Part shown: positions 1 to 6,309 of the stretch, piece after piece
Layout of the letters: every line of letters begins with the position of its first letter
How positions within the stretch are numbered: the stretch's first letter is position 1
Source: Actinomycetota bacterium
Lineage (GTDB): Bacteria; Actinomycetota; Humimicrobiia; Humimicrobiales; Humimicrobiaceae
Reading direction: 5' to 3'
NCBI GenBank assembly: GCA_003563375.1
Contig: PWSB01000161.1
Span: 1-8,155 of the forward strand
DNA length: 8,155 nt
Made by a program: the position numbers and the translations under genes
Notes under the pieces: generated by a model
What the model saw: only the letters and a program-made list of their open reading frames with translations
Told to the model about the DNA's origin: nothing
The model's database searches: none

Positions 1-346
1 GGAGCTGCAATCTATAATTGATGACCAGACCGACCCCTGGGGGGTAAAGGTGTCCACGGTGGAGATAAAGGATGTAGAGCTCCCTCAGACCATACAGCGG
101 GCTTTTGCAAGGCAAGCAGAGGCAGAAAGGGAAAGAAGGGCCAAGATCATAAATGCAGAGGGTGAATTCCAGGCCTCAGAAAGACTTTCTGAAGCAGCCA
201 AGATCTTGAGCACCCATCCTGTTTCAGTACAGCTTAGGTTTTTGCAGACCTTAAAGGAAATTGCGGCAGAACAGAATTCGACAATAATCTTCCCGCTTCC
301 CATAGATCTCATAAAGGCTTTTATGGAAAAAATGGAGGCAAAATAA
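1..346 (+). CDS. Slipin / stomatin-like SPFH (band 7) membrane protein, C-terminal part
   Basis: The open frame enters from the left edge (first full codon at base 2) and ends with TAA at 344-346, so only the last 114 residues are present. A GTG at base 50 is internal and is not the true start, because the frame and family similarity continue upstream. The visible part holds the end of the SPFH domain (WGVKVSTVEIKDVELP), then the charged helix rich in Arg, Glu and Ala (QRAFARQAEAERERRAKII, then NAEGEFQASERL), then a segment ending in STIIFPLPIDLI. All of these are hallmarks of prokaryotic slipins. Slipins are anchored by an N-terminal membrane segment, oligomerise at the inner membrane and are often encoded beside a NfeD protease-like partner. 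That partner would lie upstream of this window if present. Family assignment is strong; the cellular role is only inferred. Confidence 0.93.
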   Translation, partial: ELQSIIDDQTDPWGVKVSTVEIKDVELPQTIQRAFARQAEAERERRAKIINAEGEFQASERLSEAAKILSTHPVSVQLRFLQTLKEIAAEQNSTIIFPLPIDLIKAFMEKMEAK

Positions 347-357
347 TTATCCTGCCA

Positions 358-383
358 GGCAGCCCGGCTATCAACGGGCTGCC
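358..383 (+). terminator. Hairpin after the slipin gene, possible terminator
   Basis: A perfect 9-bp GC-rich stem (GGCAGCCCG at 358-366 pairing with CGGGCTGCC at 375-383) closes an 8-base loop, starting 11 bases after the slipin stop. No T-run follows directly. The nearest T-rich stretch is about 30 bases downstream (411-420), so it is not a canonical rho-independent terminator. It may act as a weak terminator or an mRNA 3'-end stabiliser. Confidence 0.45.
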
Positions 384-476
384 GCATGTCTATGTCAATC
401 TATAATTCTACCTTGTTTTTAACTTTCAACTTTTGTTGTAAAATTTTAATATATTATTAAAATTGGATTTTCAGTC

Positions 477-1019
477 ATGAAAATTTTTGACTACCCAGAG
501 ACAAAAATAATAGGCAAAAACACCATTATAAGGAAATTGGAACATCGGGACCTGGATAAGTCGCTTGAATGGCTAAAGGACCCCCTGGTCAATAAATTCT
601 TAAGCCAGGATTTTGCAACCTTGGATAAGCGGCAAGAGGACGATTGGTATAGGTTCATGCAGAAATCAAAAAATGACCTGGCTTTTGCTATAGAGACCAT
701 TAACGGTTATTATATTGGCAACTGCGCTTTGCATAAAATAAACTGGTTCAGAAAATGTGCGGAGTTTGGCATAGTCATAGGAGAAAAAGACTACTGGGAC
801 AAAGGCCATGGATCCGAGGCTGTAAGCATGGTAATGGTTTATGCTGCCGATAAGCTCAAGCTTAGGAGAATAATATTAAATGTGTATGAATACAATAAAA
901 GAGCCATAAGGGTATATAGCAAATGCGGTTTTAAGCTGGTCAAAGTCTTAGAAGAGGACCATTACTATAACAGGAAATACTGGGACACTTATATCATGGA
1001 ATACAGAAGCAGGAGGTAA
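477..1019 (+). CDS. GNAT family N-acetyltransferase (RimJ/RimL-like)
   Basis: This is a 180-residue protein of the usual size for a single-domain GNAT enzyme, which transfers acetyl from acetyl-CoA to an amine (protein N-terminus, small metabolite or antibiotic). The N-terminal half has the RimJ/RimL-type opening (IIRKLEHRDLDKSLEWLKDP, residues 17-36). Motif A with the pyrophosphate-binding loop is at 107-115 (WDKGHGSEA). Motif B is at 139-154, with the conserved Asn140 followed by RVYSKCGF, the typical N-x-x-A-x-x-x-Y-x-K-x-GF pattern. The ATG at 477 has only a weak GGA (464-466) upstream, so initiation may be SD-poor; no better in-frame start is evident. The spacer before it is very AT-rich. 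A loose promoter candidate is TTGTTG (433-438) with TATTAA (455-460), too weak to list separately. The next gene follows within 11 bases. The substrate cannot be told from sequence. Confidence 0.9.
   Translation: MKIFDYPETKIIGKNTIIRKLEHRDLDKSLEWLKDPLVNKFLSQDFATLDKRQEDDWYRFMQKSKNDLAFAIETINGYYIGNCALHKINWFRKCAEFGIVIGEKDYWDKGHGSEAVSMVMVYAADKLKLRRIILNVYEYNKRAIRVYSKCGFKLVKVLEEDHYYNRKYWDTYIMEYRSRR
1011..1016 (+). promoter_or_regulatory. Shine-Dalgarno AGGAGG overlapping the end of the GNAT gene
   Basis: AGGAGG is embedded in the last codons of the acetyltransferase, directly before its TAA, and sits 13 bases before the TTG at 1030. The spacing is slightly long. This is the only plausible ribosome site for the TPR gene and suggests co-transcription and translational coupling with the GNAT gene. 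Confidence 0.6.
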
Positions 1020-1029
1020 TCCATAAATA

Positions 1030-2418
1030 TTGTATACTTATAAGAAGAAGAGGAGGACCGGGCCGGTCTCAATTCTATTTATAGTGCTTTTTTTGCTAAG
1101 TGCAGCTATTCTTGCTTACCTATGGTATACGGATAAAGGTATCTTTTGGGACCACCTTCCCATAGCCAGCATGGTTATAGTATTTTTTAGCCTGGTATTT
1201 GCGATTTTTAATTTTATAAGGAGGAATGCCGCAGGATTTATTTTCATTCTTTTTTTTATTGTCTTTGTAGCAGGAGTAGTGATTTCAGGATTGTTCGGGC
1301 CTTTTGCCAGCAACCTCCGGGCTGAGAATTATTATAAAGACGGTTTGTACGCGGAAGCAATAGGCGAATACTTAAAGATCACCGAAGAATACCCCACCAG
1401 CAAATACTATGAAAATGCAATAAAAAACCTGCCCTTTGCATATTATGAGGTCGATGATCTAGACCAAGCCTTTCTCTATTTAAAAAAGGCTGAAGAAAAA
1501 GAGCTTATAACCGCTGACCTGAAAGTCAAAGACATATATATTGAATCCTACCTCAGGCTTGCCGAGAGACATACAGCCCAATCTCAGTACAGGCTTGCAG
1601 CAGGATACTATATGGAAGCAATGGATCTGTATCGCCAGATACAGAAAGAATATCCCGGCTCAGACCAGGCTTTTATTGCAGAAACCAAGATACCCGAACT
1701 GGCTTTTTTGGCCGGAACCTCTTTTTGGAAAGTCCCTGATTGGGACCGGTCTATAGATCTTTTTACCGAAGTCATCGATAAAAAACCTGGCCTGGATTTG
1801 GCTGAGAAAGCCAGTGAGATGCTTTTTGTCAGCCATGTAAACAAGGCATTGGAGCATAAGAACGATTTAAAATACAGTGAAGCTGCAGTAGAGTTCTTAA
1901 ATATAATGGAGACCTTTACCTCACAAAAAGACAGCTACAGGGTCTCCCATTACCGGGAAGTCATACTCTCCGATATACCAAGGTATCATCTGGACAATAT
2001 CGCCTATGATTTTTTCAGGGAAACAGAATATGGAAAAGCTGCTTATCTATACAGGGCCATTATTGACTTTAACCCTGAGAATGCAGAGGAGTATATTCCC
2101 TTGCTGTCCAAGAGCAAGATAGAGTATGCCAAAACCATAAGGTTTAGGGACCTTGCCTTTGATGGCGATCCTTCAGCTATATATATTCCTGAGACAAGCA
2201 TACTTGAAATTGAAAATTCAAGCACAAACAGCGCCACCTTGTACCTTGTTGGACCGCAAGAGGGAATGGTCTTCATTTTTGGTGAATCTACATCGGCCAC
2301 CGAACTGGCTCCTGGGACCTACCAGGCAGTACTGGAATTAGATAAAGAAGAAAGCGCCCCTTTTTTTGGGAATTTGATCCTGGAAGAGAGAAACAGGTAT
2401 AGAATCCATATAGATTAA
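1030..2418 (+). CDS. Membrane-anchored tetratricopeptide-repeat protein
   Basis: This 462-residue protein probably starts at TTG 1030, since an in-frame stop (TAA 1024-1026) lies just upstream and no ATG is available near the N-terminus. After a basic start (KKKRR) come three hydrophobic segments at about 13-33, 44-62 and 69-91. A long helical part follows with several TPR-like units (about 97-123, 136-160, 187-210, 229-254, 281-296 and 325-350), recognisable by patterns such as YKDGLYAEAIGEYLKI followed by EEYP. The last 75 residues (about 385-462) change to short beta strands with a PGTY turn (428-431) and look like a separate small beta-sandwich domain. TPR arrays mediate protein-protein contacts, so a role as a membrane-bound scaffold or assembly factor is inferred. 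The partner is unknown. It lies 11 bases after the GNAT gene and ends 8 bases from a convergent gene. Confidence 0.85.
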   Translation: MYTYKKKRRTGPVSILFIVLFLLSAAILAYLWYTDKGIFWDHLPIASMVIVFFSLVFAIFNFIRRNAAGFIFILFFIVFVAGVVISGLFGPFASNLRAENYYKDGLYAEAIGEYLKITEEYPTSKYYENAIKNLPFAYYEVDDLDQAFLYLKKAEEKELITADLKVKDIYIESYLRLAERHTAQSQYRLAAGYYMEAMDLYRQIQKEYPGSDQAFIAETKIPELAFLAGTSFWKVPDWDRSIDLFTEVIDKKPGLDLAEKASEMLFVSHVNKALEHKNDLKYSEAAVEFLNIMETFTSQKDSYRVSHYREVILSDIPRYHLDNIAYDFFRETEYGKAAYLYRAIIDFNPENAEEYIPLLSKSKIEYAKTIRFRDLAFDGDPSAIYIPETSILEIENSSTNSATLYLVGPQEGMVFIFGESTSATELAPGTYQAVLELDKEESAPFFGNLILEERNRYRIHID

Positions 2419-2426
2419 ATGTTAGT

Positions 2427-2846
2427 TTAAGCCAGGTCTCTTAGGCCGTCGTCTATTAAGCTTTTCAGGTTATTATCCAAAAACCCTCTTACATATCCCC
2501 TATCCATCGCCCTGTCTATTTCAAGATTCTGCTCCATGCTTCTCATCAATTTATCCAGAAGCCCGCTGGCATCAGAAATCTTATTCCAGGTTTTTTGTTC
2601 GTCATCTACTTTGATCTCTTTGGCTATGCGGTCTGATGTTTTGTTAAATTGGTCATAATGGTCCCTTAAAGCACCACTGAAGGTAGCTTTCTGCCAGAAC
2701 CATCTTCCGCTGTTTTTCTGGTTATAGAGATTGAACAGGCCAAACAGGTATTCAAGGTCAACATTGTTCCGCTCGCATATAGCTTTAATGATAAACATCC
2801 TTTTTGACATATAGGGAGCTTTTTTTAGCCTTATATAATCTATCAT
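2427..2846 (-). CDS. Hypothetical helical protein, 139 residues
   Basis: I do not recognise this family. The chosen ATG (complement of 2844-2846) is preceded by a strong SD, GAGGTGAT at 2851-2858, at good spacing. The frame stays open upstream to an ATG at 2921 (164 residues), which has its own more distant GGGAGG, but the added 25 codons are AT-rich and cover a TATAAT-like element. The protein has no membrane segment or signal peptide and looks mostly alpha-helical. An aromatic-rich central stretch (SGRWFWQKATF, 46-56) precedes a charged helix region. It contains a single cysteine (Cys24), no obvious catalytic motif, and ends in an acidic/leucine-rich tail (SLIDDGLRDLA). It converges on the TPR gene with an 8-base gap. 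Coding status is supported by the SD, length and clean stop; function is unknown. Confidence 0.72.
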   Translation of the reverse strand: MIDYIRLKKAPYMSKRMFIIKAICERNNVDLEYLFGLFNLYNQKNSGRWFWQKATFSGALRDHYDQFNKTSDRIAKEIKVDDEQKTWNKISDASGLLDKLMRSMEQNLEIDRAMDRGYVRGFLDNNLKSLIDDGLRDLA

Positions 2847-2850
2847 ATTG

Positions 2851-2858
2851 ATCACCTC
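2851..2858 (-). promoter_or_regulatory. Shine-Dalgarno GAGGTGAT that fixes the start of the 2427-2846 gene
   Basis: Read on the minus strand, GAGGTGAT matches the 16S anti-SD well; its GAGG core (2855-2858) is 8 bases before the ATG at 2846. This favours the 139-residue product over the longer open frame starting at 2921. Confidence 0.7.
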
Positions 2859-2906
2859 ATATTTATAATTATATATTATAAAGAAAATTTGAAACAGCCT
2901 GGACTC

Positions 2907-2927
2907 ACCTGTTTTTTCCATACAGGT
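2907..2927. repeat. Inverted repeat ACCTGT-N9-ACAGGT upstream of the hypothetical gene
   Basis: Two perfect 6-base half-sites, ACCTGT (2907-2912) and ACAGGT (2922-2927), flank a 9-base spacer. It lies about 60 bases upstream of the chosen ATG and about 27 bases upstream of a TATAAT-like box (minus strand, 2875-2880) that has no good -35. The position would suit a dimeric regulator, or the repeat could be chance or an RNA hairpin. Confidence 0.35.
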
Positions 2928-2989
2928 ATAAACCTCCCATGCAAAAGTATGGTTTTAAATTTTAGAATAAATATCCCATAATGTCCAGG

Positions 2990-3376
2990 TCAGCGGCCGG
3001 CCTGTGGTTTAAGCTCTATGGTCTGGCCCTGTTTTATCTTCTTTAGCCTGGCTATATCCTTTTTGGACGCTATATGGCCCAATACCGTTACCGGACCTGC
3101 CGCCCTGGGCCTATGGTCGGTGCTTGCCGGCGTAGTCCCGAAAAAGATACAGAAAGCATTGCCGGGAGGCCAGTAAGCGATGTCTCCTACTTCCAGGATC
3201 TCTTTACCTCTCTCAAGGTCATGTTTTAGGGGTATGGAAAAATATACTTCATTCCCCCAAAGCTGGGCCTCTGATTTAAACGGGACCATTTTTTTTAGAG
3301 CAATAGATGTATCAGAGTCATTTAAATCAAAAACTATGCGGTCTTTACCTGTTACAAGCTCGATTTTTGTTTTCAT
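2990..3376 (-). CDS. Cyclophilin-like fold protein (TM1367 / Cyclophil_like family)
   Basis: The product has 128 residues from the ATG at 3376, matching the usual size of about 120-130 for this family. The recognisable pattern is the N-terminal hairpin (KIELVTGKDRIVFDLNDSDT), then WGNEVYFSIP (40-49), then VGDIAYWPPGNAFCIFFG (63-80) followed by TPAS (82-85). These are the conserved core strands and loop of the small cyclophilin-fold proteins typified by Thermotoga TM1367. Members resemble cyclophilins in fold, but a peptidyl-prolyl isomerase activity is not established and the true function is unknown. The frame is open up to 3454, but the extra residues (FYFYFCLWNYLK) are encoded by AT-rich intergenic-looking DNA and are probably not translated. 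No clear SD precedes the ATG, so the start is less certain than the identity. Confidence 0.82.
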   Translation of the reverse strand: MKTKIELVTGKDRIVFDLNDSDTSIALKKMVPFKSEAQLWGNEVYFSIPLKHDLERGKEILEVGDIAYWPPGNAFCIFFGTTPASTDHRPRAAGPVTVLGHIASKKDIARLKKIKQGQTIELKPQAGR

Positions 3377-3438
3377 AGTGTTGAATATTTTAATAATTTT
3401 TAAGTAATTCCACAAACAAAAATAAAAATAAAAATTTA

Positions 3439-3467
3439 TTGTATTAGCTGTCAAAATTATGTATATT
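3439..3467 (+). promoter_or_regulatory. Candidate sigma-70 promoter for the ferredoxin
   Basis: TTGTAT (3439-3444) and TATATT (3462-3467) are separated by 17 bases. This would start transcription near 3474, about 45 bases before the ferredoxin ATG. The -10 matches at five of six positions and the -35 at three. In such AT-rich DNA chance matches are common. Confidence 0.4.
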
Positions 3468-3517
3468 ACATTAAAAGTATCACTTGCATCATAAAAAAAA
3501 TAATAGAAAGGGAGTAA

Positions 3518-3709
3518 ATGGAAGTAAGGATCGATGAAGAACTATGTACAGGCTGTGGACTGTGCGAAGAAACCTGTCCCGATATTTTTAAGATGAATGA
3601 AGATAAAGATATTGCCGAAGTCATTAAGAGAGATTATGATGAAAATGATGAGGAATGTATCCAGGAAGCTGAAGAAAGCTGCCCCACTGAAGCTGTTATT
3701 GTTGATTGA
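3518..3709 (+). CDS. Single-cluster [4Fe-4S] ferredoxin, Thermotoga type
   Basis: This is a 63-residue, strongly acidic electron carrier. Cys10, Cys13 and Cys16 in the motif C-T-G-C-G-L-C, together with Cys55 (in ESCPTEA), should bind one [4Fe-4S] cluster. Two extra cysteines, Cys20 (just before Pro21) and Cys47, sit where the Thermotoga maritima ferredoxin carries a disulfide in place of a second cluster. Length and overall pattern (VRIDEELCTGCGLCEETCPD) match that family. The ATG at 3518 is preceded by GAAAGGGAG (3506-3514), a usable but tight SD. It is probably monocistronic, as a strong terminator follows 17 bases after the stop. It is a low-potential soluble carrier, expected to serve oxidoreductases of anaerobic metabolism encoded elsewhere. 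Confidence 0.95.
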   Translation: MEVRIDEELCTGCGLCEETCPDIFKMNEDKDIAEVIKRDYDENDEECIQEAEESCPTEAVIVD

Positions 3710-3726
3710 TGGGTTTTAAAGATATT

Positions 3727-3756
3727 AAATAGCCCTGTGTTTACAGGGCTATTTTT
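3727..3756. terminator. Bidirectional rho-independent terminator
   Basis: A perfect 12-bp stem (AAATAGCCCTGT at 3727-3738 with ACAGGGCTATTT at 3743-3754) has a 4-base loop GTTT and ends in a T-run on the plus strand (3752-3756). On the minus strand the arm also ends in TTT. It sits between the ferredoxin stop (3709) and the stop of the convergent membrane-protein gene (3758), so it can serve both. Confidence 0.9.
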
Positions 3757-3757
3757 A

Positions 3758-4483
3758 TTACTGGACCTTTTTTGCCGGAATCCAGCCCTTTAAAATCAGC
3801 GAGAGCCCGCCCACTCCAAAGAGTATTTGGGCTATCCTTACCACCCAGCCTACAAAAGGTATGGCAAAAGCCACAGACAAGATAACCAAGCCCAATAAAA
3901 ATGCGATTACTTTCCATCCAAACTTACCAAAGTCCAGCGAGGCCTTGGAAAGAATGGTGACTCCCAAAAGATAAGCTACGAATATTGAGCTTACATAGAC
4001 CAGGATACCAAAAAGGATACCCAATATCGTGGTCGAGGCCAGAAGTATAATTCCCACGCCTCCCCCCAAAACGGTTATAAAGAGAAACACTGAGATCAAA
4101 AAAAGTATTATCAGGGCGATAGGTATGCCAAAAAAAACGATAGCCCCGGCCCCAGCACTATATCCCAGGGTTTTGATCAACCTTGCATTAAACCTTTCAA
4201 AGGCTTTGGGGATAAACAAAAGGAGTAGTACCCCAAGGACAAATAAGGAAATAAAGGATATTATCTTGCCCAAAAAAGTTGAAAACAGTGCCAGCGGTGC
4301 AGCAAAATCAATTTCTCTTAAAGGGTCTTCAAAAATAGAAAGATCTACCTGGGCTATGCTGAAAGCAGGCTGGTTTGAAATAATATCGGCCCTCCCCTGT
4401 CCTGCAGGTACAAATGCACTGGCTGAAACAACCAGTAAAACAATCAAAGCAAGGAAAAGGGGAAGGTATACAAACCTCTTCAT
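3758..4483 (-). CDS. Exported multi-spanning membrane protein resembling the bactofilin-associated membrane domain
   Basis: The product has 241 residues from the ATG at 4483, chosen because AAGGAGG lies 7 bases upstream; the longer open frame simply reads through that SD. The N-terminus is a signal peptide (KR, then a hydrophobic core at 5-19, likely cleavage after ASA at 21-23). A roughly 45-residue polar, probably extracytoplasmic segment follows. Next come hydrophobic segments at about 68-92, 110-137, 141-158, 160-178 and 190-232, with the pattern GIPIALIILF ... PFVGWVVRI. This arrangement of Gly/Pro-bearing helices resembles the uncharacterised membrane domain often found fused to bactofilin (polymer-forming cytoskeletal) proteins. 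Here there is no bactofilin beta-helix. Function is unknown; an envelope role is inferred only from topology. Confidence 0.8.
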   Translation of the reverse strand: MKRFVYLPLFLALIVLLVVSASAFVPAGQGRADIISNQPAFSIAQVDLSIFEDPLREIDFAAPLALFSTFLGKIISFISLFVLGVLLLLFIPKAFERFNARLIKTLGYSAGAGAIVFFGIPIALIILFLISVFLFITVLGGGVGIILLASTTILGILFGILVYVSSIFVAYLLGVTILSKASLDFGKFGWKVIAFLLGLVILSVAFAIPFVGWVVRIAQILFGVGGLSLILKGWIPAKKVQ

Positions 4484-4490
4484 GTGTCCA

Positions 4491-4497
4491 CCTCCTT
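4491..4497 (-). promoter_or_regulatory. Shine-Dalgarno AAGGAGG for the membrane protein gene
   Basis: A near-perfect anti-SD match on the minus strand, 7 bases before the ATG at 4483. It decides the start against the upstream in-frame ATG at 4546. Confidence 0.85.
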
Positions 4498-4525
4498 GAT
4501 ACTTAATTTTTAAAATATATATATA

Positions 4526-4554
4526 ATTATAATATTTGTTCTTCAAACAGTAAA
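4526..4554 (-). promoter_or_regulatory. Candidate sigma-70 promoter for the membrane protein gene
   Basis: On the minus strand TTTACT (complement of 4549-4554) and a perfect TATAAT (complement of 4526-4531) are spaced by 17 bases. Transcription would begin near 4519, about 36 bases before the ATG and upstream of the SD. Confidence 0.55.
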
Positions 4555-4688
4555 AGACAATTATTTTAGGTTAATGGAACCGGGATTTTAAAAATTATTT
4601 TTTATATAATATAGAAATTTTTACAATTCTCCCTTATTATTACTCTTGTATCTTATAAACTTAGATAGATTATCTTTTTTAAAGATTT

Positions 4689-6296
4689 ATGGTTTTACTG
4701 ATAGTATTAGAGGTCCTTGCCGGGTTAGCCCTTTTTATATTTGGCTTGAACCGGTTAAGCAACAGCCTGCAGAAGATAACCTCCAATAAACTAAAAAATA
4801 TAATAAATTTTTTAGCTAAAAGGAAATGGTCCACTCTACTGGTGGGGGTATTCACCACTATCCTGGTACAGAGCAGCAGCGCTACTTCGGTTATGACCGT
4901 GGGTTTTGTAAATGCAGGCCTTTTGACCCTTAATCAGGCTATAGGCATAATCATGGGTGCTAATATAGGGACCACGGTGACAGCCCAGATCATCGCATTC
5001 AGGGTAGAACTTATCTCCCTTCCGATAATTATAATCGGCTTCAGCCTTTTCTTTTTTGGAAAAAGAAAAAGATACAAGAACATGGGCATGGCCGTACTGG
5101 GGTTGGGCCTGCTTTTTTTAGGTATGGGCATAATGAAGGATGCTGTGGAACCCCTGCGGGGAAACGTGGCTTTTGAAGAATTTCTTTTAATCTTTAGCAG
5201 AAACCCTTTCCTGGGAATAATCGCAGGAATAGTGCTTACAACTGTCCTTCAAAGCAGTTCTGCCACCATCGGCCTGCTGATAGCTTTGGCCAGCCAGGGA
5301 CTATTGCCCATAACTGCGGCTATTCCAATACTTTTGGGGGATAATATAGGCACCTGCTCAACAGCCCTGATCTCTTCTTTTAAGACTACCATTACTGCAA
5401 AAAGGACAGCCTTTTCACATCTTATGTTCAATATAATAGGGACAATAATATTTTTGATCCTGCTTTATGGATTAGGCCTCCAGGACATAATCATAAGGTT
5501 AACCGGAGCCGATATTCCCCGCCAGATAGCTAATGTACACACAGGATTCAACATAATCACTACCATTGTACTTTTCCCCGCTCTGGGATTATTTGCAAAA
5601 GGGGTGACCAAGATGTTTCCCGGAAAGGATATAACCATACATAAAAATGCCCTGTATTTGGACAAACGCCTTATACAGACCCCGGTAATAGCTTTAGACC
5701 AGGCAAAGAGGGAGCTTGCAAGAGTCGCCAAGATAACCAAAGAGATGCTTAACCTTACCATGCAAAGACTGCATATAGTTAAATCCATAATAGAAGAGAA
5801 GGTCTTGGACAGGGAGATAGCAGTCGACAGCATCACCGAAGATATAATAAGGTATTTGACCAAGATATCCCAGAGGTCCTTGAATAAGACACAGTCAACC
5901 AGGCTTACCGGATTTTTGCACAATGCCTATGACCTTGAAAGAGCTGCCGATCACTGCGAGAGCATGCTTTACCTGATCCAGGTAAAAGAAGAGAACAAGA
6001 TGAGCTTTTCAGACACAGCGCAAAAAGAGCTGTCCACAGCTTTTAACAAGGTCAACCTTATGTTCAGCACTCTGCTTTTAGGGATGGAAAATGATGATCA
6101 GCAAGCTTTAATAGAATGTGACCATATAGAAGAAGAGATAGACCAGATCGTTAAAAAGATAAGGTCAGAACACTTGGCCAGGCTCCAGGCAGGCAAATGC
6201 ATGCCTCTGTCCGGAGTGGTCTTCTCGGACATCATCCTGCACCTTGAAAGGATAGGGGATCTGCTTCATGGGGTCTCCAGAAGTTTAAAAGAGTAA
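4689..6296 (+). CDS. Na/Pi-cotransporter family protein with C-terminal PhoU-like domain
   Basis: This 535-residue inner-membrane protein is of the typical length for the bacterial type II Na/phosphate cotransporter (NptA/YjbB-like) family. The inverted-repeat architecture is clear. The first half carries QSSSAT at 61-66 and GANIGTT at 90-96. The second half carries QSSSAT at 188-193 and GDNIGTC at 217-223. These pairs form the substrate and sodium pathway in the family. From about residue 338 it becomes a soluble helical PhoU-like domain with the two signature stretches DLERAADHCESM (415-426) and LHLERIGDLLHG (517-528). Such domains bind metal clusters and are thought to regulate phosphate flux. 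The start at ATG 4689 fits the family N-terminus (LEVLAGLALFIFGL), though no SD is visible upstream. It is divergent from the membrane protein gene and converges on rpe with a 13-base gap. Transport direction is not predictable. Confidence 0.92.
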   Translation: MVLLIVLEVLAGLALFIFGLNRLSNSLQKITSNKLKNIINFLAKRKWSTLLVGVFTTILVQSSSATSVMTVGFVNAGLLTLNQAIGIIMGANIGTTVTAQIIAFRVELISLPIIIIGFSLFFFGKRKRYKNMGMAVLGLGLLFLGMGIMKDAVEPLRGNVAFEEFLLIFSRNPFLGIIAGIVLTTVLQSSSATIGLLIALASQGLLPITAAIPILLGDNIGTCSTALISSFKTTITAKRTAFSHLMFNIIGTIIFLILLYGLGLQDIIIRLTGADIPRQIANVHTGFNIITTIVLFPALGLFAKGVTKMFPGKDITIHKNALYLDKRLIQTPVIALDQAKRELARVAKITKEMLNLTMQRLHIVKSIIEEKVLDREIAVDSITEDIIRYLTKISQRSLNKTQSTRLTGFLHNAYDLERAADHCESMLYLIQVKEENKMSFSDTAQKELSTAFNKVNLMFSTLLLGMENDDQQALIECDHIEEEIDQIVKKIRSEHLARLQAGKCMPLSGVVFSDIILHLERIGDLLHGVSRSLKE

Positions 6297-6309
6297 TAAC
6301 TTCCAGCCG

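Noticed and set aside
2847..2921. 25-residue N-terminal extension of the hypothetical gene
   Set aside because: Not adopted as the main start because the SD at 2851-2858 is stronger and the extension is AT-rich non-coding-like sequence; kept as an alternative in the findings.
3377..3454. 26-residue N-terminal extension of the cyclophilin-like gene
   Set aside because: It encodes a Phe/Tyr-rich string from A/T tracts, does not belong to the family and overlaps the divergent promoter region.
4029..4499. 156-codon open frame on the plus strand
   Set aside because: It is antisense to the membrane protein gene, whose SD, signal peptide and promoter are convincing. The plus-strand product is low-complexity Lys/Thr/Pro-rich and looks like a shadow.
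4555..4688. Several TATAAT-like boxes upstream of the transporter
   Set aside because: None pairs with a -35 at proper spacing. The 134-base stretch is so AT-rich that chance matches are expected, so no promoter is called.
5465..5923. 152-codon open frame on the minus strand
   Set aside because: It is antisense to the transporter over both its membrane and PhoU-like parts, with no SD or recognisable domain.
6297..6309. Terminator between the transporter and rpe
   Set aside because: The 13-base gap between the convergent stops contains no stable hairpin or T-run; termination must occur inside the opposing genes or by another mechanism.
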